Source: Pseudanabaena biceps (GTDB lineage: Bacteria > Cyanobacteriota > Cyanobacteriia > Pseudanabaenales > Pseudanabaenaceae). Taken from it: a stretch of 64,000 bases of DNA. The translations under genes and the position numbers were made by a program. Location of the stretch: positions 2,148,501 through 2,212,500 of the forward strand of contig JAATWA010000001.1 of assembly GCA_013361095.1 (NCBI GenBank). The letters run 5' to 3'. This document shows, piece by piece, positions 25,635-33,945 of the stretch. The notes beneath the pieces are model-generated. The model did no database searches. It saw only the letters and a list, made by a program, of their open reading frames with translations, and was not told the origin of the DNA. Every line of letters begins with the position of its first letter. Within the stretch, counting starts at the first letter, position 1.

Positions 25635-26207
25635 ATGGTTTTAGCAGCTACTAAGCGATATACCGCATCGGAATATCTAGCCCTAGAGGACAAAGCAGAA
25701 TTTAAGAGTGAATTTATTAACGGAGAAATTATCCCGATGGCAGGAGCTTCCGCAAATCACAATAAAATTGCTTTGGATTTTTGTCGGCTATTACCGTTAG
25801 TAATTGGCGATCAAATCTATGAAATATTTATGAGCGATATGCGGCTATGGCTTCCTGAATATAGTCGCTATACTTATCCTGATGTGATGGTTGTCGCAGG
25901 GGAGCCAGTTTTTGTTGACCAAAGGCAAATGGAGGTTAGTAATCCCTGTTTGATTGTGGAAATTCTATCTAGCTCCACCCAAGCCTATGATCATGATAGT
26001 AAATTCCGTCAATATCGATCTATGCCTAGCTTTCAAGAATATATTTTGGTTTATCAAAATAGTTATGAAGTTGATCACTATGTCAAGGAGGCACAGGACA
26101 GATGGGTATTGATGACTCACAAAGGAGAAGAATCTGTAATTAGGTTAGTGTCAATGCAGATAGAAATCAGTTTACGAGATTTGTATAAGCGTGTGAAGAT
26201 TGATTGA
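25635..26207 (+). CDS. Uma2 family endonuclease-like protein (DUF820)
   Basis: 190 residues from ATG 25635, preceded by AGGAGG at 25620-25625. Core: YLALEDKAEFKSEFINGEII, MRLWLPEYSRYTYPDVMVVA, NPCLIVEILSSSTQAYDHDS and KFRQYRSMPSFQEYILV, a complete PD-(D/E)XK-like set. Short version without coiled-coil tail. It is divergent from the other Uma2 gene, and the two differ too much in sequence to be a recent duplication. Confidence 0.92.
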   Translation: MVLAATKRYTASEYLALEDKAEFKSEFINGEIIPMAGASANHNKIALDFCRLLPLVIGDQIYEIFMSDMRLWLPEYSRYTYPDVMVVAGEPVFVDQRQMEVSNPCLIVEILSSSTQAYDHDSKFRQYRSMPSFQEYILVYQNSYEVDHYVKEAQDRWVLMTHKGEESVIRLVSMQIEISLRDLYKRVKID

Positions 26208-26256
26208 TTGCATACCAAAATGTACAATATCTTCATCTTCGTAGGGCATACTTTCT

Positions 26257-29200
26257 ATGAAAAGCAAATCTATGGGCGATCGCCTATCTAGCACTCTTAT
26301 TTGCGGACTAACACTGATTTTATGGGAAGCTACGCTTAGTCAAGCTTTTGCTGTAAATCCTGATGGATTAGAGGATAGCAAATCATTAGCTTTGATTAAG
26401 TCCAAACAACTTAAAAATAGCTCGATAGAATCACAGTTAATTCAAGCCGAAAAGCTGTTTGATCAGGGAAGGTTTAAAGAATCCTTACAAGAATATCAAC
26501 AGGCTTTGGCTAGCTCTAAACAACTGGGCGATCGCTTAGGAGAATTGCAATCTTTGACAGGAATTGGCGCTGTCCAGATTAGCTTAAGGCAAGAAACACA
26601 GGCGATCGCCACTTTGTTAGAGGCTAAAGGCATCCTGCGATCGCTTCCTCAAAATTTAGCTGCCACCGATAAAATCAACTTTCGCAAAGCTGAAGGTGAG
26701 GTGCAGTACCAGTTAGGACGAGCTTATCAGAATTTGGAACAGTTTGATAATGCATTAAAACTTCTAGAAGATTCTTTAGCGATTCGTAAAGAAGTCGGCG
26801 ATCGCTATCGCGAGGGAAAAACTCTTGCTACTATCGGTGTGATTTATGTGAAAAAATTTGAATTCCCTAAATCCGTAGGATATTTTGAGAATGGACTAAA
26901 ACTAAGTATTGCGGAGGGAAATCGCGTCTCTGAAGGGCAAATTCTATTTTATTTAAGTTCCATTTACAGCTTGATTGGACAAAAGGAACAGGCTCTCACC
27001 TTAGCAAAACAGAGCGGTACGGTCTACCGAGAGATCAAAAATCCTATAGGAGAGGCAAATGCCCTAAATTTAGAAGCGAATATCTACAGCTTGGCATTGG
27101 AATATTCTAAATCGATTGAGTTAAATCTCAACGCTTTGGCATTGATTAAAACATCGGGTGATCGTCCCAGTGAAGCAGAAATGCTCAACGCTGTCGCCAC
27201 TTCCTATCGCAATCTCAATCAATATTCAAAAGCCATTGAATTCTATCAACAAGAACAAAAGCTCTACCGCGAATTAGACGATCGCGCAGGGGAAGGGCGC
27301 AATCTCAAAAATATTGCAGAATTGAATCTTGAGCAAGGAAAAACTTGTGAAGCACTAGAAACCTACGCTCAAGCCAAGGCGATTTATCTAGATTTAACCA
27401 AGGTTCTTAATGCTAAGCAGAGCGATAAATCAACCCTCGCCAGTATTCTCGTAGGCGAAGGAAGTCTCTATACCTCACTGAGTCAATATCCTAAAGCCTT
27501 AAATAGCCTCCAAGAAGCGCGATCGCTTTATGAATCCGTAGGTGACAAGCAGGGAGAAGGTGTGGCTTCTATGTATTTGGCTGGGGTCTATCTGCAATTG
27601 GGTGAACCGAGCAAGGTTACGGAAGTCTTGAAGAAATTACCAGCACTCACCAAGAACTCTCCGCAACTCCAAAAAATGGCGGAGTCACTAATTGCGTTAT
27701 TTAATACAAATTCTCCATCGGCTAAACCTCAAGTCCAGCTAAAAAATGCTCAAGATTTATTGGAGTTCTTTAGGGAGTCAGGCAGCCGTAAATCAGAAGC
27801 AGCCATGCTTTCCCAAATAGGTGGTTTATATTTCGACCTCAAGCAACCTGAGAAATCGATAACTTCCCATCAACAGGCTCTAGAGATTTTTCGAGCTATA
27901 GGCGATCGCTCAGGTGTCGCTGATGCCTTTTACAACTTGGGCTTAGTCTATAGCCTGTCGAGCCAAAGAGATCGCGCTTTTGAGGCATTTCAAGCAGCTT
28001 TGACATATTACCGTGAAGTGGGAAATCGCAATCAGGAAAGCAAATTGCTTGGTAATTTAGGAACGCTGATTAAAAGCCAATATCCGCAACTCGCGATCGC
28101 CTTTTTAAAACAATCGGTGAATGTTACTGAGTCCATTCGCAAAGAGTTGAAAGTACTTGCCCTAGAACAGCAAAGAACTTATCAACAGACTGTTGCTTAT
28201 AACTATCGAATCTTGGCGGATTTGCTATTACAACAAGATCGAGTGATGGAAGCATTACAGATTCTGGATTTATTAAAGGTACAAGAACTGCAAGAATACT
28301 TGCAGAATGTTAAAGGAAACGATCGCACGGCTCAAGGGCTTAATATTTTCCCTGAAGAGAATTTGCAAGCGCAAGCGAACGCCTCCCGACCCTTTAAATC
28401 TCTACAACCGCTCATCGATAGTAATCAAAAGATTACTCAGCAATTGCAACAAATATCTCCAACAGAACTCAATCGCGTTCCCGCCTACCTCCAAAAACTT
28501 CCCCAAGGTCAGGCTCTGCTTTATCCTTTGATTTTAAGCGATCGCCTAGAACTAATTCTCTTTATCCCTAATAAATTGCCGATCCGTCGCTCTGTTAAGA
28601 TCTCAGAATCTCAAATCTTGCAATTAATTCAAGATTTTCGAGTAAACCTTCGAGATGATAGTTCCCTTGACGTTCTCGAACCTGCCTCAAAACTCTACGA
28701 TATTTTAATTAAGCCCATCGAAGCCGATCTCGTGCAAACTAATACGATTCTCTATGCTCCCGATGGACTATTGCGCTATGTGCCGCTTACAGCGCTTTAT
28801 GATGGCAAACAGTGGCTAGTGGAGAAGTATGGCATTAACAACTTAGTTGCCTATAGTCTGAGCAACTTTGGCAATAATCCACCAAAGGATTTACGAATTG
28901 TAGCGGGAGCCTTTGGTGGACAGCCCAATAGTAAAAAATTCGGTCAAGCGGGCTTGCCTGCATCCTTAACGGAAGTACAGGCGATCGCCACGGCTTTACC
29001 CAACACCACTAAGCTGCTCGACAATGATTTCAGCCGCCAAGCCACCGAATCCTTGATGCGAAATAATAACATCGTGCATTTGGCGACCCATGCCGAGTTC
29101 AACATTGGTAAGCCTGAAAATTCTTTTTTGATTTTCGGAAATGGCGATCGCATTTTGCTTAATGAAATGAAGGATTTGCCGATGTCCAATGTCGATTTAA

Positions 29201-29493
29201 TCGTTCTCAGTGCCTGTCAAACTGGGCTTGGCAAATTGGGCAATGGAATTGAAATTTTAGGCTTTGGCTATCAAGTGCAAAGGGCTGGCGCTAAGGCAGC
29301 AATTTCTTCTTTATGGCAAGTGAGTGATGAGGGAACACAAGCGCTGATGCAGGAGTTTTATCGCAATGTCAAAACAGGTGATCGCTCTAAGGTGGAGTCC
29401 TTACGCCAAGCCCAGATCGCCACGATTCGCTCCAAGGATTTTTCTCATCCTTTCTATTGGTCAGCCTTCATCATCATTGGCAATGGATTGTAA
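26257..29493 (+). CDS. CHAT domain protein with N-terminal TPR array
   Basis: 1078 residues. A basic start followed by a hydrophobic segment (LICGLTLILWEATLSQAFA) suggests a signal peptide or anchor. Residues about 55-700 are TPR repeats in pairs (LAKQSGTVYREIKNPIGEAN and similar). The C-terminal 270 residues are a CHAT caspase-like protease domain with the catalytic pair His in NIVHLATHAEF and Cys in VLSACQTGLGKLGNGIE, and the ISSLWQVSDEGTQALMQEFY block. CHAT-TPR proteins are common in cyanobacteria; some related proteases act in defence, but the putative signal peptide argues for an envelope role here (inference). Confidence 0.9.
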   Translation: MKSKSMGDRLSSTLICGLTLILWEATLSQAFAVNPDGLEDSKSLALIKSKQLKNSSIESQLIQAEKLFDQGRFKESLQEYQQALASSKQLGDRLGELQSLTGIGAVQISLRQETQAIATLLEAKGILRSLPQNLAATDKINFRKAEGEVQYQLGRAYQNLEQFDNALKLLEDSLAIRKEVGDRYREGKTLATIGVIYVKKFEFPKSVGYFENGLKLSIAEGNRVSEGQILFYLSSIYSLIGQKEQALTLAKQSGTVYREIKNPIGEANALNLEANIYSLALEYSKSIELNLNALALIKTSGDRPSEAEMLNAVATSYRNLNQYSKAIEFYQQEQKLYRELDDRAGEGRNLKNIAELNLEQGKTCEALETYAQAKAIYLDLTKVLNAKQSDKSTLASILVGEGSLYTSLSQYPKALNSLQEARSLYESVGDKQGEGVASMYLAGVYLQLGEPSKVTEVLKKLPALTKNSPQLQKMAESLIALFNTNSPSAKPQVQLKNAQDLLEFFRESGSRKSEAAMLSQIGGLYFDLKQPEKSITSHQQALEIFRAIGDRSGVADAFYNLGLVYSLSSQRDRAFEAFQAALTYYREVGNRNQESKLLGNLGTLIKSQYPQLAIAFLKQSVNVTESIRKELKVLALEQQRTYQQTVAYNYRILADLLLQQDRVMEALQILDLLKVQELQEYLQNVKGNDRTAQGLNIFPEENLQAQANASRPFKSLQPLIDSNQKITQQLQQISPTELNRVPAYLQKLPQGQALLYPLILSDRLELILFIPNKLPIRRSVKISESQILQLIQDFRVNLRDDSSLDVLEPASKLYDILIKPIEADLVQTNTILYAPDGLLRYVPLTALYDGKQWLVEKYGINNLVAYSLSNFGNNPPKDLRIVAGAFGGQPNSKKFGQAGLPASLTEVQAIATALPNTTKLLDNDFSRQATESLMRNNNIVHLATHAEFNIGKPENSFLIFGNGDRILLNEMKDLPMSNVDLIVLSACQTGLGKLGNGIEILGFGYQVQRAGAKAAISSLWQVSDEGTQALMQEFYRNVKTGDRSKVESLRQAQIATIRSKDFSHPFYWSAFIIIGNGL

Positions 29494-29513
29494 AAGAGTA
29501 TCCTAGCTGTCTG

Positions 29514-29762
29514 TTATAGGTGATCTCTATCATTACCGAGTGGTTGAGTTCTTTGTTGCAAGAGATTTAAACTATTTTGCCGATCGCGATCGCTGCCTGT
29601 AACTCCATCAAATAAGCGTCCAATAAAATCCCGATTTTGGCGAAAGCGGATGAGGTCATCATTTACTTGAATCCCATTAACTAAATCCACCAATACTTTA
29701 TCGCTGATAATGGGGACTTGTTGTTGTAGATCTTGTAGTGATTGATTTACGAAGTTTTGCAT
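29514..29762 (-). CDS. Hypothetical protein, probably truncated
   Basis: 82 residues: FVNQSLQDLQQQVPIISDKV, LVNGIQVNDDLIRFRQNRDF and IGRLFDGVTGSDRDRQNSLN. It resembles, from memory, the N-terminus of a longer cyanobacterial protein with the same GSDRxRQ segment, so this copy may be cut short after that point. Function unknown. It is convergent with the CHAT gene, with only 20 bases between them. Confidence 0.5.
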   Translation of the reverse strand: MQNFVNQSLQDLQQQVPIISDKVLVDLVNGIQVNDDLIRFRQNRDFIGRLFDGVTGSDRDRQNSLNLLQQRTQPLGNDRDHL

Positions 29763-29801
29763 CAGGTTATTTATTTACAGATTGTATTAGCGACCTATAT
29801 G

Positions 29802-30245
29802 TTAGGGGAGATTCTCAAGATCCAACAAATCTTTCAGTCTTCCACTAGCTTTTTTATTGATCTTTAAATCATCAAGATTTATGAGATTTACGTCGATTCC
29901 ATCAATTTGATCTATCAAACGATTTTGGAAGCATTTGGCAAAGTCAACACCTGAGATAGTAGTGAGAATTTCGAGTCTTAGCGGTGGGACTCCCATCCGA
30001 ATAATTTTCTCTTCCTGCATAAACAGTTCGTAAGAAAGCTCTGGCATTGCGAAACCAAACTCTTGTAAAGCTTTAACGATTTGAACGGCATTATTTGGAG
30101 AAATTTTTACCCAAATATCCATATCTCCAGTTGCTCTAACAAAGCCATAGTAACCAACTGCGTATCCACCAATTAGCAAATACTCAACGTGGTGGTAATT
30201 GAGCAATCTCAAAAACTCTCTGAAGTCTTGTGGTATTTGGATCAT
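29802..30245 (-). CDS. Nucleotidyltransferase (DUF6036/AbiEii-like)
   Basis: 147 residues with a nucleotidyltransferase core: VEYLLIGGYAVGYYGFVRAT, GDMDIWVKISPNN with the metal-binding aspartates, and a third acidic strand LEILTTISGVDF. Such proteins often act in toxin-antitoxin or abortive-infection modules by transferring nucleotides to tRNA or a partner. Its first 62 bases overlap the upstream small gene in another frame, so the two are coupled. Confidence 0.85.
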   Translation of the reverse strand: MIQIPQDFREFLRLLNYHHVEYLLIGGYAVGYYGFVRATGDMDIWVKISPNNAVQIVKALQEFGFAMPELSYELFMQEEKIIRMGVPPLRLEILTTISGVDFAKCFQNRLIDQIDGIDVNLINLDDLKINKKASGRLKDLLDLENLP

Positions 30246-30405
30246 AGCTATACATTATCTGTCGTAAATATTCCAAGGCAATTAGGCGATCGAGAGGACT
30301 TTTATCAAGCCAATAGATTTTATCTTCTGTATCTTCTTCGGTTAGATTTGTAACGCTAAAGACTTGATGATTAAACTGAAAGTTGTCAAGTTTTGTATTG
30401 CTCAT
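30184..30405 (-). CDS. Small partner protein of the nucleotidyltransferase
   Basis: 73 residues: DKIYWLDKSPLDRLIALEYL followed by RQIMYSYDPNTTRLQRVFEI. This short protein recurs directly before DUF6036-type nucleotidyltransferases in many bacteria (family knowledge), and is a likely antitoxin or regulatory subunit. The overlap with the next gene is unusually long, 62 bases. Confidence 0.75.
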   Translation of the reverse strand: MSNTKLDNFQFNHQVFSVTNLTEEDTEDKIYWLDKSPLDRLIALEYLRQIMYSYDPNTTRLQRVFEIAQLPPR

Positions 30406-30437
30406 TTTTGTAAATCTATAAAGTAATTATTAGATTG

Positions 30438-30584
30438 CTAACTGGTGACGATATCTTCTTTTTTGATTCCTGCTGCGATGAGTGTATTAACTAATCCTTC
30501 CTCAAAGTTATCTTCTTCAATGATGACTTGGCGATCGCTGTTATCTTTTTCGATAAGTCGCGCATGAAATAGTACAAAGTCCAT
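30438..30584 (-). pseudogene. Short frame, remnant of an unrecognised gene
   Basis: 48 codons, MDFVLFHARLIEKDNSDRQV then IIEEDNFEEGLVNTLIAAGI and KKEDIVTS. The ending faintly resembles XisI-type proteins. It overlaps the methyltransferase fragment and reads like the 3' part of a longer gene joined to it by deletion. Confidence 0.4.
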
Positions 30585-30726
30585 CCCCCGACTTGCGACC
30601 ACCAAAAATCACGTTATAGTCTGAATTTGAGTTAAAGGGAGGATCGAGATAAACCAAATCAACGCTTTCTGAGTTAATGCTCTCCCGCAAAACCTGCAAA
30701 TTATCCCCAAAATATAAGCGCTTCAT
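30541..30726 (-). pseudogene. N-terminal fragment of a DNA methyltransferase
   Basis: MKRLYFGDNLQVLRESINSE followed by VDLVYLDPPFNSNSDYN is the start of a type III/beta-class DNA methyltransferase including the DPPF catalytic motif. Similarity stops after about 43 residues and the frame closes at 61, whereas the family is several hundred residues long. The rest is absent downstream. Confidence 0.85.
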
Positions 30727-31035
30727 TAAATCTTAGTTAATTCTCATTTTTTATGACTATAACTTGAAAATGCTTAAAAATAAGAGTAAATGACAAGAAT
30801 ATCTATTGATTCTAATTGAGGGTTTCGGTTATGCATCAATACCAAGCGATCGCAACTTTTAGGTATTAGTTAAGAGATAACTGCTTAATTTTGCCTTAGT
30901 ATTAATAGAGTAAGCAAATATTGTGGTCTTAGTGTGTCTAAGCTACGTTATATCTAGCGTTTATCCATAGCGTTTAGGATTTAGAGCGTAGCTGCAAACC
31001 TTCCGCTATAGGCACTGGTACATTTTTTAATCGTT
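30727..31035. other. Gene-free stretch before serA
   Basis: About 309 A/T-rich bases between the methyltransferase relic and serA. One HIP1-like site is present. It must contain the serA promoter, but I cannot pick a convincing -35/-10 pair or a folded leader. Confidence 0.6.
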
Positions 31036-32619
31036 ATGCCCAAAGTTCTCGTTTCTGACCCCATCGATCAAGTTGGTATCGATATCCTCTCGCAAGTCGC
31101 CACCGTTGACGTAAAGACAACCCTTAGTCCAGAAGAATTGATCCAAATTCTTCCTGAGTATGACGCGATCATGATTCGCTCTGGCACAAAACTCACCAAA
31201 GAAGCTGTTGAAGCTGGCAAAAACCTCAAGATCATCGGTCGTGCTGGTGTTGGGGTCGATAACGTAGATGTTCCTACGGCAACCCGTATGGGCATTGTGG
31301 TAGTCAACTCCCCTGAAGGCAACACGATCGCCGCAGCTGAGCATACCCTCGCGATGATGATGTCGCTGTCACGATTTATCCCTGCGGCAAATGCATCCCT
31401 CAAATCGGGTCAGTGGGATCGTAAAAGCTTTACTGGTGTTGAAGTTTATAAGAAAACCCTTGGTATTCTGGGACTTGGCAAAATCGGCTCCCATGTGGCG
31501 ACCGTTGCCAAATCCTTAGGAATGCGTATTCTTGCCTATGACCCATTTCTGACCGCAGAGCGTGCCGAGAAGCTAGGTGTGCATCTAGTTGAGTTAGAAA
31601 TTTTGTTGCGTGAAGCAGATTACATCACGTTACATTTACCTAAAACTAAGGACACACAACATTTAATCAACGCTGATCGCATTGCGATCATGAAAGATGG
31701 CGTGCGGATCATCAACTGCGCTAGAGGCGGCATCATCGATGAAGTGGCGATCGCTGACGCAATCAAAAGCGGCAAAATCGGCGGTATTGCCCTTGATGTA
31801 TTTGAAAATGAGCCTCTCGAAGCCGAATCTGGTTTGCGCGGACTCGGTGCAAACGTGATTTTGACACCTCACCTCGGTGCTTCTACCGAAGAAGCCCAAA
31901 CCAATGTGGCAGTTGATGTTGCCGAACAAATTCGTGATGTACTGCTCGGCTTACCTGCGCGATCGGCAGTGAATATCCCTGGATTGCGTCCCGATGTATG
32001 GCAAAAACTCAAGCCCTACTTACAACTTGCGGAAATGTTGGGCAACTTGGTGGGGCAGTTGGCTGGCGGTCGTGTGGATACACTCAATGTCAAGCTCCAA
32101 GGTGAAATCGCTAATAGCGAAAGTCAGCCGATAGTTGTCGCTGCGCTTAAGGGTTTGCTGTCTCCTGCATTGCGTGAGCGCGTCAACTTTGTTAACGCTA
32201 GTATCGAAGCTAAAGAGCGTGGTATTCATGTTACCGAAACCCGTGATCCTTCCGTAGAGGACTACAGTGGCTCGATTCATCTGACTGCTCATGGCAGTCA
32301 AGGTCAACAGTCAGTCACTGGGGCTTTACTTGGCAAGTCAGAAATTCGGATTACTAGCATTAACGAGTTTCCGATTAACGTCGCCCCAACTCACTATATG
32401 TTGCTGACCTTGCACCGCGATATGCCCGGAATTATCGGCAGAATCGGCTCACTACTTGGTAACTTCAATGTAAATATTGCCAGTATGCAAGTCGGGCGGC
32501 GCATGGTACGCGGTGAAGCGGTGATGGTTTTGAATATTGACGATCCATTGCCTAGTGGTTTGCAGGATGAGATCGTGCATATCCAAGGTGTTACCGATGC
32601 TTTTGTAGTCAAACTATAA
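31036..32619 (+). CDS. serA: D-3-phosphoglycerate dehydrogenase
   Basis: First enzyme of the phosphorylated serine pathway, oxidising 3-phosphoglycerate with NAD+. 527 residues, the standard long form: substrate-binding and nucleotide-binding domains with GRAGVGVDNVDV, the NAD loop GILGLGKIGSHVA, catalytic arginine in NCARGGIIDE and histidine in LTPHLGASTEEAQ; an intervening ASB domain (about 320-450); and a C-terminal ACT domain (HYMLLTLHRDMPGIIGRIGS) that usually binds serine for feedback control. Start at ATG 31036, MPKVLVSDPI, matches orthologues. Confidence 0.97.
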   Translation: MPKVLVSDPIDQVGIDILSQVATVDVKTTLSPEELIQILPEYDAIMIRSGTKLTKEAVEAGKNLKIIGRAGVGVDNVDVPTATRMGIVVVNSPEGNTIAAAEHTLAMMMSLSRFIPAANASLKSGQWDRKSFTGVEVYKKTLGILGLGKIGSHVATVAKSLGMRILAYDPFLTAERAEKLGVHLVELEILLREADYITLHLPKTKDTQHLINADRIAIMKDGVRIINCARGGIIDEVAIADAIKSGKIGGIALDVFENEPLEAESGLRGLGANVILTPHLGASTEEAQTNVAVDVAEQIRDVLLGLPARSAVNIPGLRPDVWQKLKPYLQLAEMLGNLVGQLAGGRVDTLNVKLQGEIANSESQPIVVAALKGLLSPALRERVNFVNASIEAKERGIHVTETRDPSVEDYSGSIHLTAHGSQGQQSVTGALLGKSEIRITSINEFPINVAPTHYMLLTLHRDMPGIIGRIGSLLGNFNVNIASMQVGRRMVRGEAVMVLNIDDPLPSGLQDEIVHIQGVTDAFVVKL

Positions 32620-32646
32620 ATACCCCCCTCAGTCGCTCTTGGAAGG

Positions 32647-32833
32647 CTACCGTGTACACACAAGTAGGCATAAGCCCGATTTAGAAAAATTTTGGTTCTT
32701 GAAACCTTTATTCTTCGTTCGATATTCTCAATAAGCTTAAATTATTGAGAATATGTGTCTTTTTTGGAAAGCTTGTACAGCAAGGGTTTTAGTACTTGTG
32801 TGTACAGTCTTTCGACTTGTGTGTACACGGTAG
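32647..32833. mobile_element. Short element with TGTACACACAAGT ends
   Basis: Perfect 19-bp inverted repeats, CTACCGTGTACACACAAGT at 32647-32665 and its complement at 32815-32833. An extra copy of the inner motif, ACTTGTGTGTACA, stands at 32794-32806, in direct orientation to the right end. One site at the left and two at the right, each ending TGTACA, recalls the multi-site ends of Tn7-family transposons. No transposase is inside; no target duplication is visible. Confidence 0.6.
32722..32754. repeat. Hairpin inside the TGTACA-ended element
   Basis: Arms ATATTCTCAATAA and exact complement with a 7-base loop, in the middle of the element. Confidence 0.7.
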
Positions 32834-32947
32834 TTTTTAGGGGGGGGCTGACAGGGTAAGAATTTATAAAGTGCATCAAGTATGTTAACGCCCTTAAAAG
32901 GGGGGCTGGGGGGATCTAGACAATACTTAAATGGTTTCTAAAACTAA

Positions 32948-32990
32948 GAAGAAGCTTGTACCATTCGCTAAGCGGGTGATACAAACTTCT
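32948..32990 (-). terminator. Possible gvpA terminator
   Basis: Arms AAGAAGCTTGTA and TACAAACTTCTT (one G:U-compatible mismatch) across a 19-base loop, touching the gvpA stop codon. Confidence 0.5.
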
Positions 32991-33202
32991 TATTGGGTTA
33001 AGCTTTTAGTCGTCAAACCAACAGCTTCAGCATACTTGAGGTATGTTTCTACAGAGGCAATAACTACACGAGCTTCGATTGATAATAGTTCGATTCCCAC
33101 CAAAGAGACTCTTAGCCATGCATCAATGACGATGCCCTTATCCAAAATGCGATCGATGACTTCCGCCAAGCTAGAGGAAGAGTTGACTTTCTCGACTGCC
33201 AT
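32990..33202 (-). CDS. gvpA: Gas vesicle structural protein GvpA
   Basis: 70 residues, nearly identical to the extremely conserved cyanobacterial Gvp[50 protein letters not shown] and KYAEAVGL. It forms the ribs of the hollow protein gas vesicle. Only the last six or so residues (TTKSLTQ) differ from the usual alanine-rich end. A strong ribosome binding site precedes it. No other gvp gene is visible within 20 kb on either side, so it is separated from the usual gvpA-C-N-J-K-F-G cluster. Confidence 0.97.
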   Translation of the reverse strand: MAVEKVNSSSSLAEVIDRILDKGIVIDAWLRVSLVGIELLSIEARVVIASVETYLKYAEAVGLTTKSLTQ

Positions 33203-33210
33203 AGTAATGA

Positions 33211-33217
33211 TCTCCTT
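33211..33217 (-). promoter_or_regulatory. gvpA ribosome binding site
   Basis: AAGGAGA eight bases before the gvpA ATG on the minus strand, stronger than at most genes here and fitting a highly translated structural protein. Confidence 0.85.
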
Positions 33218-33754
33218 GAGTTATCTAATAAGTTGACATGGTCATGTTTAACTTCGTGAATAAATTGATTGATTATCAATAAGTTTAAGATCAGCTTAAT
33301 GTTTATGATATGAAATTATTCTAATGGGCTTAAGTAGGTAAGGTGTAGCGTTTTTCGATCGCTGTTTTTATGCGATCGCGGCTATCAGTAGGTGAGAGCT
33401 GTTTGAAGAACTCGATAATCGAAGATAATAAGAGTAAATACATTTCTCAATATTTTCTTCAGACTATTTGACTTAATTAAACTAAATTTAGACAATGTTG
33501 ACTATTAGCTTTAATGCTAATAAATGGCTCAAATTCCTAAATCTCATTAAACCCCTGTAACTTTTATAAAAAGAAAAAGGCTAAATTGAGTCAAATAAGA
33601 GTGAATTCCCAGATTAAGCCTCATAAAGATATGTTTTTCTGATACTTAGTCTTAATTGCTCATTCTTTAAACAGCCCTGCCATTGAAAGGGGGAGTTAGA
33701 GTGGGTAAAAAGCACTATTTCATTTACAATATGCACAAATTAGGGGTGTGTATT
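33218..33754. other. Divergent intergenic region upstream of gvpA
   Basis: About 540 A/T-rich bases between gvpA (minus) and a small plus-strand gene. It contains one HIP1 site near 33374 and no gene I can support. It should hold the gvpA promoter and leader. Confidence 0.6.
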
Positions 33755-33901
33755 ATGTCAACTTCAAAGCAATATATTTCGTCGGAAAAGTATCGTCAAA
33801 TGTTGGTGCGTGATGGCGATCGCCGTTATCAAGATTGGCGCAATAGCTTTCTCAGTTATCAAAAGGCTTTTCTCGAAGACATGAATAAGCGCAAAAAATA
33901 A
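33755..33901 (+). CDS. Small hypothetical protein
   Basis: 48 residues, MSTSKQYISSEKYRQMLVRD then GDRRYQDWRNSFLSYQKAFL and EDMNKRKK. A G-rich stretch (TAGGGGTG) lies just upstream of this ATG, which is preferred over an in-frame ATG 24 codons earlier. Highly charged, helical, no recognised domain. A terminator follows at once. Confidence 0.55.
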   Translation: MSTSKQYISSEKYRQMLVRDGDRRYQDWRNSFLSYQKAFLEDMNKRKK

Positions 33902-33931
33902 ACAAAAGGCTCGCAACGCGAGCTTTTTGTT
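33901..33931 (+). terminator. Terminator hairpin
   Basis: AACAAAAGGCTCG paired with CGAGCTTTTTGTT (one G:U), loop CAACG, directly after the small gene; ends in a T tract. Confidence 0.8.
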
Positions 33932-33945
33932 TGGGAGGATTAATT

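Noticed and set aside
32931..33236. 101-residue plus-strand frame
   Set aside because: It is the antisense shadow of gvpA, whose minus-strand product is unmistakable.
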